5,759 nucleotides of DNA. Source: Paracoccaceae bacterium. GTDB taxonomy: Bacteria; Pseudomonadota; Alphaproteobacteria; Rhodobacterales; Rhodobacteraceae. Shown here in pieces: positions 1 to 4,596 of this stretch; the stretch's first letter is position 1, and the number at the start of each line of letters is the position of its first letter. A model generated the notes under the pieces. The model was given only the letters and a program-made list of their open reading frames with translations, was not told the DNA's origin and ran no database searches. The position numbers and the translations under genes were made by a program. The DNA is taken from positions 1-5,759 of the forward strand of contig RFZH01000149.1 of NCBI GenBank assembly GCA_009920815.1. Direction: 5' to 3'.

Positions 1-682
1 AGGTACCGATGGCACCATTCTCAAACTGAAGCCCCGCTGTGACGATATCTTCGGCTTCCATATTGTGAAACTGGGTTGTGGCAGCCATTGCTGAGACATG
101 CGTTACTGGACCACACAGCATCAACATAAGATCAAGCGTGTGAATGGCTTGGTTGATCAAAACGCCGCCACCATCGCGGGCATAGGTGCCACGCCCCTCG
201 ATGTCGTAATAGGATTGCGGCCGCCACCATGGCACCGAGACCTCAATCAATCCGAGCATGCCGAGATCATGCAGATGCATGGAGAGGGTGTTCACAATTG
301 GACGCACGCGATGTTGAAACACGATACCTAATGGGATATTTGCTGTTTCGCATTTCTCGACCAATTCGGTTGCAGCGTCCAAATTCCGTTCGATCGGCTT
401 TTCCATCAATATGGGCATTTGCGCTGCCGCACAGGCGTCGATGAAAGTGCGGCGTGCATTTGGAGGCGTGGCCAGAATGACAAAATCGACACTTGGATCG
501 TTTAGAATGGTTTCGATTGTGGCCACATTTGCCCCAAGATCAGGGTGCTTTTTCGTGAAAGCAAGCGCAGTTTCGGCGCGTTGCGACAGGACATATTTCA
601 ACTGGACGCAACGGCTATTACGAATGGCTTGTGCGTAGGTATCACTGACCATTCCCAATCCGATAAGCGCGACCTGTTTCAT
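1..682 (-). CDS. Gfo/Idh/MocA-family NAD(P)-dependent oxidoreductase (C-terminus beyond left edge)
   Basis: Partial gene: 227 codons from the ATG at 682 read leftwards with no stop before the window edge; family members are usually about 340-390 residues, so roughly the last third is missing. The N-terminal Rossmann fold shows GLGMVSDTY (residues 8-16, GxG dinucleotide-binding type), then ATPP at 71-74 and the family's MEKP at 93-96, whose Lys95 is expected to be catalytic. The second domain begins with WWRPQSYYD (152-160) and GGGVLINQAIHTLD (171-184), where His181 matches the usual catalytic histidine. The family oxidises or reduces sugars, inositols and related polyols in the cytoplasm; the substrate here is unknown. 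It lies downstream of, and in the same direction as, the IclR gene, about 175 bases away, so it may be co-transcribed or have its own promoter. An in-frame ATG at 694 (adding MGGK) directly follows a stop codon and is an alternative start. Family call is firm, specificity is not. Confidence 0.9.
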   Translation of the reverse strand, partial: MKQVALIGLGMVSDTYAQAIRNSRCVQLKYVLSQRAETALAFTKKHPDLGANVATIETILNDPSVDFVILATPPNARRTFIDACAAAQMPILMEKPIERNLDAATELVEKCETANIPLGIVFQHRVRPIVNTLSMHLHDLGMLGLIEVSVPWWRPQSYYDIEGRGTYARDGGGVLINQAIHTLDLMLMLCGPVTHVSAMAATTQFHNMEAEDIVTAGLQFENGAIGT

Positions 683-694
683 TTTGCCGCCCAT

Positions 695-856
695 TCATGG
701 CAAACCTTCCAATAGGCAAGATGCGGACCCATTCGTGTTTGGCATGTTTGCCGCATAAAATACTTTCCTGTTTTATTGCATTTCCATGCAGTTGGATGTT
801 ACGAGCGTTGTTTTTTTCTGTCTATCATCAGAAATTTAAGAAAGCTGAAGTATAAC
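695..856. other. Gap between iclR-type gene and Gfo/Idh gene
   Basis: No coding region is supported here. On the minus strand this is the 3' flank of the regulator and the 5' flank of the dehydrogenase. A weak AT-rich inverted repeat, TTTCTG at 815-820 and CAGAAA at 829-834, sits 20-40 bases past the regulator's stop. On the minus strand it is followed by A residues rather than T residues, so it does not look like an intrinsic terminator for that gene. ATGCGG at 721-726 and CCGCAT at 751-756 form a second spaced inverted repeat. CCTTCC at 705-710 reads GGAAGG on the minus strand and is a candidate ribosome binding site for the dehydrogenase. No convincing -35/-10 pair was found. Confidence 0.5.
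777..790. promoter_or_regulatory. Short perfect palindrome, possible operator upstream of the Gfo/Idh gene
   Basis: TGCATTTCCATGCA has perfect 5-bp arms (TGCAT and ATGCA) around a 4-base centre. It lies about 95-108 bases upstream of the dehydrogenase start, where a protein-binding site would be plausible. Length and arms are within what a transcription factor dimer could use, but a 5-bp arm palindrome can occur by chance, and it does not match either palindrome in the divergent region. Confidence 0.25.
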
Positions 857-1633
857 TCAATCGACTTCATCATCTGAGAATAAAACCGCCTGTAGCCGCA
901 TTGCTGCATGAACCAAAATGTCTTTGCGTTCAATTGCGCTAGCAATTGACATGCGCTGTGTCGGGCCGTGGAACGCCAAAGAGGCGACATAGCGGCCAAG
1001 CGTATCGGTAACAGGCACAGCAATAGCAACCATACCATCCATGAATTCTTCGTCATCGATCGCATATCCATTTTCTTCGACCGCCTGCAATTCCGTCAAA
1101 AGAGTGTCAGGGTTTGTGTGCGTTTTTGACGTCAATGGATTTAGCGAAAGCGAACGCACCAGATCTGTGCGCGCTTTCTGTGCAAGGCTTGCCAAGAAAC
1201 ATTTTCCGCTTGCCGTGCAATGAAATGGGACATGCGTGCCCACCGGCAACTGAATACGAAACGCCCAATCCGTTTCGATACGGTCGAGATAACTCATCCC
1301 GTCATCTTCTGGCACCACAAAATTTACTGTTTCGCGCACCTGTTCCGCGACATCCAAAAGGATCTGATGACGGCTGATATAGTGGCGCGAATTGTGCAAC
1401 AGGCCAGCGCCAAGCGTGCGCAGGCGACGTGCGGCATAGAATCGTTTCGATTGTCCAACCCGGGTCAGAAACCCATTTTCCTCAAGGGTTGTGCATAATC
1501 GATGGACGGTTTGCTTTGGCAAGCCCAGATCTTTGTTTATTTCCGTGGCCGTCATTGGTCTGTCGCTTTTTCCAAGGATTTCAAGGATTAATAGCGTTCT
1601 GAGGTTGGTTGGAATTCTGTCTTCGTCCGACAT
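857..1633 (-). CDS. IclR-family transcriptional regulator
   Basis: 258 residues, the usual IclR length. The N-terminal winged helix-turn-helix spans about residues 9-70, with TATEINKDLGLPKQTVHRL (28-46) as the HTH core. The effector-binding domain follows: HCTASGKCFLA (138-148) is the recognised TASGK segment, and GYAIDDEEFMDGMVAIAVPV (189-208) is the canonical DDEE region forming part of the ligand pocket. Start: an in-frame TTG at 1690 would add 19 residues (LHVTIVETNF onward) unlike an IclR N-terminus. The ATG at 1633 has CAGGG on the minus strand (1640-1644) six bases upstream and begins just before the HTH, so it is preferred. IclR proteins bind as dimers or tetramers to palindromes near their own gene and usually control the adjacent catabolic operon. 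Here the divergent GMC/TRAP genes are the obvious target and the downstream dehydrogenase a possible one. Whether it activates or represses, and its effector, are unknown. Confidence 0.95.
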   Translation of the reverse strand: MSDEDRIPTNLRTLLILEILGKSDRPMTATEINKDLGLPKQTVHRLCTTLEENGFLTRVGQSKRFYAARRLRTLGAGLLHNSRHYISRHQILLDVAEQVRETVNFVVPEDDGMSYLDRIETDWAFRIQLPVGTHVPFHCTASGKCFLASLAQKARTDLVRSLSLNPLTSKTHTNPDTLLTELQAVEENGYAIDDEEFMDGMVAIAVPVTDTLGRYVASLAFHGPTQRMSIASAIERKDILVHAAMRLQAVLFSDDEVD

Positions 1634-1658
1634 ATTTGGCCCTGTGGTCAGAAAATAA

Positions 1659-1674
1659 TTGAAATTGGTTTCGA
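1659..1674. promoter_or_regulatory. Candidate IclR-type operator overlapping the GMC operon -35 box
   Basis: TTGAAATTGGTTTCGA is an imperfect palindrome: TTGAAA and TTTCGA arms match at 5 of 6 positions around a 4-base centre. Operators of IclR-family proteins such as KdgR are of the GAAA...TTTC type, so the form fits (established knowledge, from memory). Its left arm is the proposed -35 box of the plus-strand promoter, and it lies 26-41 bases upstream of the regulator's own start codon. Binding here could block or position polymerase in both directions. Direct binding is not shown. Confidence 0.4.
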
Positions 1675-1703
1675 CTATTGTAACATGCAATCAAAATAAA
1701 AAC

Positions 1704-1718
1704 GAGACAAAAAGTCTC
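1704..1718. promoter_or_regulatory. Perfect inverted repeat in the GMC gene leader
   Basis: GAGACAAAAAGTCTC has two perfect 5-bp arms around five A residues, 21 bases before the GMC start codon. As DNA it could be a second regulator site (15 bp is a normal operator length in this family). As RNA it could form a small hairpin in the 5' leader if transcription starts near 1693. It differs in sequence from the palindrome at 1659-1674, so the two would not be equivalent sites for one protein. Confidence 0.35.
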
Positions 1719-1739
1719 AATTTTTGAAAACGGGGAAAA

Positions 1740-3338
1740 ATGGAATTCGATTACGTCATTGTTGGCGCTGGTTCCGCAGGGTGCGCTGTTGCTGCGCGGC
1801 TGTCCGAAAATGGTCGCTATAGCGTGGCTTTGCTTGAGGCTGGGCCCAAGGACACAAATCCATGGATCCACATTCCTGTTGGTTACTTTCGAACAATGGG
1901 TAATCCAAAGACCGATTGGATGTATAAAACCCAAGCTGACCCGGGCATTGCGGGCCGTTCTATACCATGGCCGCGTGGTCGTGTGCTTGGTGGGTCGAGC
2001 TCGATTAACGGTTTGTTATATGTGCGTGGGCAACCGCAGGACTTTGACACTTGGGCACAAATGGGCTGTACAGGGTGGTCTTGGGACGATGTGTTACCCT
2101 ATTTCAAGCGTGCCGAGACATGGAATGGGCAAGACGCATCTGGCCTTCGCGGTGATGCGGGTCCCTTGTCGGTTCAATCGTCGCGTCTGAGCCGCGATAT
2201 TGTGGATCACTGGGTCCAAGCGGGCATTGCCGCAGGCTATTGCTATAACCCAGACTACAACGGTGAAGATCAAGAAGGCGTTGGATATTTCCAGATGACC
2301 ATGAAAGGCGGGCGACGTTGTTCGTCTGCGGTTGCCTATCTTAAGCCGGCCAGAGGGCGCAAGAACTTGACCGTTCTAACCGATGCCCAAACCCAAAAGG
2401 TGATTGTTCGTGATGGCGTCGCGACAGGTGTGCAGGCTGTGATTGACGGAACACTTACAACGCTCACAGCGCGCAGGGAAGTTATTCTCAGTGCGGGTGC
2501 CATTGGGTCGCCTCAGATTTTGATGTTGTCAGGTATCGGTGATCAAAACGACTTGAAACCTCTTGGGATCGATATGGTTGCCCATGTCCCGGGTGTTGGC
2601 AAAAATTTACAGGACCATTTACAAGCCCGCCCCGTTTTTAAAACCAACCTCAGCACAATTAATGTCGAAACGGACAACCTGTTCAAACAGGCGATGATTG
2701 CAGTGCAATATGCCTTGACCGGACGCGGTCCTATGACCATGGCTGCCAGCCTTGGCACCGCGTTTTTGAAAACCGAAGCGCATTTGGAAACACCTGATAT
2801 TCAATTCCATATTCAACCCTTTAGCGCGGATGCACCAGGGCAGGGCGCACATAAGTTTTCGGCGTTCACTGCATCGGTATTGCAGCTCCGCCCCGAAAGC
2901 GCAGGTCACCTAGCGCTTAAATCAGCCGACATAGCTGATGCGCCAGAGATACATCCAAACTATCTGGCAACCGAAACAGATTGCCGCACAATTATCAAAG
3001 GTGTCAAAATCGCGCGTCGTATCGCACAGTTTGAGCCATTGAAATCGCACATCACCGAAGAACACGCCCCAGGCAAAGGCGTCGGTTTTGATGATGATGA
3101 CGCAATTCTGGATTGGGTGCGCCGCAAGGCGGTAACTATCTATCATCCAACGGGCACGTGCAAAATGGGCAATGACGCCATGGCGGTTGTTGATCCACGT
3201 TTGCGTGTGCGCGGGGTTTCAAATCTGCGCGTGGCGGATTGTTCTATCATGCCGATCATCACCAGCGGAAACACAAATGCACCCGCTATTATGATCGGTG
3301 AAAAGGTCAGTGATATGATTTTGCAAGACGCGTCCTAG
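1740..3338 (+). CDS. GMC-family FAD-dependent alcohol dehydrogenase (choline dehydrogenase-like)
   Basis: 532 residues, full length for the glucose-methanol-choline family. The FAD-binding GAGSAG motif is at residues 9-14, with Glu33 (LLEAG) expected to hold the adenosine ribose. PROSITE-type signature 1 begins RGRVLGGSSSINGLLYVRG (79-97), and signature 2 is GAIGSPQILMLSGIG (253-267). The active-site histidine is His469 in HPTGTCKMG, and Asn511 in SGNTNAP is the likely second catalytic residue, as in choline-oxidase-type enzymes with a His/Asn pair. There is no signal peptide or membrane segment, so it should act in the cytoplasm and pass electrons to quinone or another acceptor. The family covers choline, long-chain alcohol, polyethylene glycol and sorbose dehydrogenases. 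'Choline dehydrogenase' is the usual automatic name, but no betaine aldehyde dehydrogenase or BetI regulator is present, so choline is not supported. It is first in the plus-strand operon, 87 bases before the TRAP binding-protein gene, which suggests it oxidises an alcohol group on the imported compound. Confidence 0.95.
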   Translation: MEFDYVIVGAGSAGCAVAARLSENGRYSVALLEAGPKDTNPWIHIPVGYFRTMGNPKTDWMYKTQADPGIAGRSIPWPRGRVLGGSSSINGLLYVRGQPQDFDTWAQMGCTGWSWDDVLPYFKRAETWNGQDASGLRGDAGPLSVQSSRLSRDIVDHWVQAGIAAGYCYNPDYNGEDQEGVGYFQMTMKGGRRCSSAVAYLKPARGRKNLTVLTDAQTQKVIVRDGVATGVQAVIDGTLTTLTARREVILSAGAIGSPQILMLSGIGDQNDLKPLGIDMVAHVPGVGKNLQDHLQARPVFKTNLSTINVETDNLFKQAMIAVQYALTGRGPMTMAASLGTAFLKTEAHLETPDIQFHIQPFSADAPGQGAHKFSAFTASVLQLRPESAGHLALKSADIADAPEIHPNYLATETDCRTIIKGVKIARRIAQFEPLKSHITEEHAPGKGVGFDDDDAILDWVRRKAVTIYHPTGTCKMGNDAMAVVDPRLRVRGVSNLRVADCSIMPIITSGNTNAPAIMIGEKVSDMILQDAS

Positions 3339-3347
3339 ACGCGTTTT
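3325..3347 (+). other. Stem-loop spanning the GMC gene stop codon
   Basis: AAGACGCGT (3325-3333) and ACGCGTTTT (3339-3347) can pair over 9 bp with one G-U pair, leaving the 5-base loop CCTAG that contains the TAG stop codon (3336-3338). Only three of the T residues adjoin it and they are part of the stem; CGCACAAAC follows, so it is a poor intrinsic terminator. It could slow exonucleases or mark a processing point between the GMC and TRAP coding regions. Confidence 0.4.
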
Positions 3348-3355
3348 CGCACAAA

Positions 3356-3407
3356 CATCAGGGAAAAGCACCGATTCCTGATGAAAAATAAACCAAACTT
3401 GGTGCTT
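3356..3407 (+). promoter_or_regulatory. Candidate H-type RNA pseudoknot in the dctP leader (possible riboswitch or translational element)
   Basis: Stem 1 pairs CATCAGGGA (3356-3364) with TTCCTGATG (3375-3383): 9 bp with one G-U. Its 10-base loop (3365-3374) contains AAGCACCGA (3366-3374), which pairs with TTGGTGCTT (3399-3407): 9 bp with one G-U. This makes a pseudoknot with one base in loop 1, none between the stems, and a 15-base A-rich crossing loop, AAAAATAAACCAAAC (3384-3398). Stem 2 ends 4 bases before the Shine-Dalgarno sequence AGGGAGG (3412-3418) and 18 bases before the start codon, so folding could affect ribosome loading. H-type pseudoknots with A-rich loops beside a ribosome binding site are typical of preQ1 and SAM-II riboswitches, but this sequence was not recognised as either. 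Nine pairs of stem 2 crossed by one base is strained; the outer A-U pairs probably fray. Neither helix has a U-tract, so it is not an intrinsic terminator. Ligand and function are unknown. Confidence 0.5.
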
Positions 3408-3411
3408 AATT

Positions 3412-3418
3412 AGGGAGG
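3412..3418 (+). promoter_or_regulatory. Strong ribosome binding site of the TRAP binding-protein gene
   Basis: AGGGAGG lies 7 bases before the ATG at 3426, a better match and spacing than for the GMC gene (GGGGA, 3 bases). This fits the high protein demand usual for periplasmic binding proteins. It sits directly after the proposed pseudoknot. Confidence 0.75.
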
Positions 3419-3425
3419 ACATCTA

Positions 3426-4520
3426 ATGTTCAATTTGAAGACAGTGGCAACAGGGGCAGCAGCCTTTGCAATGATGGCCACGACTGCGTTTGCAGAAACA
3501 GTTATTCGCGTTCAGTCAGTCATTCCAGCGCAAGCTGACGAAGTGACCATGCTAAAAGACTTTGCTGAGGATGTTGCTGCATTGACCAATGGGTCACTGA
3601 AAATCGAAGTTCTACCTGCGGGTGCCGTTGTTGGTGTCAGCGAAACGTTGGATGCTGTTGACAGCGGCCTAATCGAGGGTGGTTTTGCATGGACGCACTA
3701 TTGGTCGGGTAAACATCCTGCCGCAATGCTCTTTGGATCGCCTGTTGCCGGTGCGGGTGTCGGTATCGACAACATCGCATTTGTTAGCTGGTTCCAGTAC
3801 GGTGGCGGTAAAGAGCTGTATGACGAGCTGTGGGACAAGATGGGCATGAACGTTAAGGGCTTTATGCTACAGCCCGTCGGTCCAGAGGCCTTGGGCTGGT
3901 TTAAAGAACCGATCAACAGCATGGAAGATTTCCGCAAATATCGTTTCCGGACACCTCCTGGCATTCCGGGTCAAACCTATAAAGACATTGGCGTTGCCTC
4001 GGTTGCGATGGGCGGCGGCGACATTTTGCCTGCGCTTGAAAAAGGTACAATCGACGCAGCTGAATGGTGCTGTCCAAAGCCTGACAGTGTCTTTGGTTTC
4101 CAAAAAGTGCTGAAGCATTACTATTTGCAAGGATTGCACCAAGTTGTTGTAAACGCGGACCTTTATATCAACGGTGATGTTTACAACGGTCTGACTGACC
4201 TTGAGAAAAAAGCATTGGAAGTTGCGGCAAACGCGTCTTTGTCAAAAGCAATGTCTTACCGTATCTATGAAAACGGTAAAGCATTGAAAGATTTGACAGA
4301 GAACCATGGCGTAATCTTGCATGATACACCAACCGATTACTTTACCCAGTACATGGAAGCTGCAAAAGCATCGCTTGAGAAAAACGCAGCAGAGGATGAA
4401 TTCTTTGCAAAAGTTTGGAATAGCCAAAAAGCCTTTGCCGAAGTCGCTGTACCATTCTGGGCGGGTGCGCAAACATCAAACGCAAACTTGGGTCGCGCGT
4501 TTGCTGATAGCCTGAAATAA
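3426..4520 (+). CDS. dctP: TRAP transporter solute-binding protein, DctP family (TakP-like)
   Basis: 364 residues, typical for the family. A Sec signal peptide (KTVATGAAAFAMMATTAFA, residues 5-23) should be cut after AFA-23, giving a mature periplasmic protein starting ETVIRVQS. It captures the substrate and delivers it to the membrane QM subunits encoded next. In RFRTPPG (173-179), Arg175 is the family's carboxylate-binding arginine. GGGDILPALEKGTIDAAEW (196-214) is the conserved core with Glu213-Trp214, and Gln149 sits in MLQPVG. From memory, Gln, Arg, Glu and Trp at these places bind pyruvate and a sodium ion in TakP, which suggests a 2-oxo- or 2-hydroxy-acid, as an inference. Cys215-Cys216 follow directly where relatives commonly have other residues. 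The gene has its own strong ribosome binding site and is flanked by RNA structures on both sides, consistent with higher expression than its operon neighbours. The exact substrate is unknown. Confidence 0.95.
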   Translation: MFNLKTVATGAAAFAMMATTAFAETVIRVQSVIPAQADEVTMLKDFAEDVAALTNGSLKIEVLPAGAVVGVSETLDAVDSGLIEGGFAWTHYWSGKHPAAMLFGSPVAGAGVGIDNIAFVSWFQYGGGKELYDELWDKMGMNVKGFMLQPVGPEALGWFKEPINSMEDFRKYRFRTPPGIPGQTYKDIGVASVAMGGGDILPALEKGTIDAAEWCCPKPDSVFGFQKVLKHYYLQGLHQVVVNADLYINGDVYNGLTDLEKKALEVAANASLSKAMSYRIYENGKALKDLTENHGVILHDTPTDYFTQYMEAAKASLEKNAAEDEFFAKVWNSQKAFAEVAVPFWAGAQTSNANLGRAFADSLK

Positions 4521-4527
4521 GAATGAT

Positions 4528-4557
4528 ACGCGGTCCCGCATGATGGCGGGACCGCGT
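4528..4557 (+). other. Perfect 12-bp hairpin between the TRAP binding-protein and permease genes
   Basis: ACGCGGTCCCGC (4528-4539) and GCGGGACCGCGT (4546-4557) are perfectly complementary, with the loop ATGATG. It starts 8 bases after the dctP stop codon. The following bases are CCATAAAAAAC, with no U-tract, so it does not resemble a complete intrinsic terminator on the plus strand, and the minus strand also lacks a T-run after it. GC-rich hairpins after binding-protein genes are known to protect the upstream mRNA from 3' exonucleases and so raise binding protein over permease (the malE-malF case). That role is inferred here. Confidence 0.75.
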
Positions 4558-4596
4558 CCATAAAAAACTCCATAAAATGTAAACAGGGGAAACAGC

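Larger units (their letters stand above)
1634..1739. promoter_or_regulatory. Divergent promoter region between the IclR regulator and the GMC/TRAP operon
   Basis: This AT-rich 106-bp gap must contain start signals for both strands. Plus strand: TTGAAA at 1659-1664 (5 of 6 matches to a sigma70 -35 box) and TAACAT at 1681-1686 (4 of 6 to a -10) are 16 bases apart, predicting a transcription start around 1693. Minus strand: TACAAT, complement of 1677-1682, is a possible -10 box for the regulator, without a good -35 partner. The plus-strand gene has GGGGA at 1732-1736 as ribosome binding site, only 3 bases before ATG, which is tight. Boxes were picked by eye and are provisional. Confidence 0.5.

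Noticed and set aside
98..638. Plus-strand ORFs within the left 640 bases
   Set aside because: They overlap the Gfo/Idh reading frame on the minus strand, which carries all family motifs; the plus-strand translations show no recognisable domain and have no good ribosome binding sites.
815..834. Intrinsic terminator after the regulator gene
   Set aside because: The 6-bp stem is AT-rich and on the minus strand is followed by A residues; the T-run lies on the wrong side for a minus-strand transcript.
1634..1690. TTG-initiated N-terminal extension of the IclR gene
   Set aside because: The extra 19 residues lie before the normal IclR start, cover the promoter and palindrome region, and use a TTG codon, while the ATG at 1633 has a spaced CAGGG and fits family length.
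1740..3338. Naming the GMC enzyme BetA, choline dehydrogenase
   Set aside because: Motifs support only the family. No BetB, BetI or betaine/choline transporter is present, and the neighbouring TRAP system looks acid-specific.
3366..3411. Rho-independent terminator formed by AAGCACC and GGTGCTT upstream of dctP
   Set aside because: The stem would enclose a 24-base loop and is followed by AATTAGGG, not a U-tract. The pairing makes better sense as the second helix of the pseudoknot.
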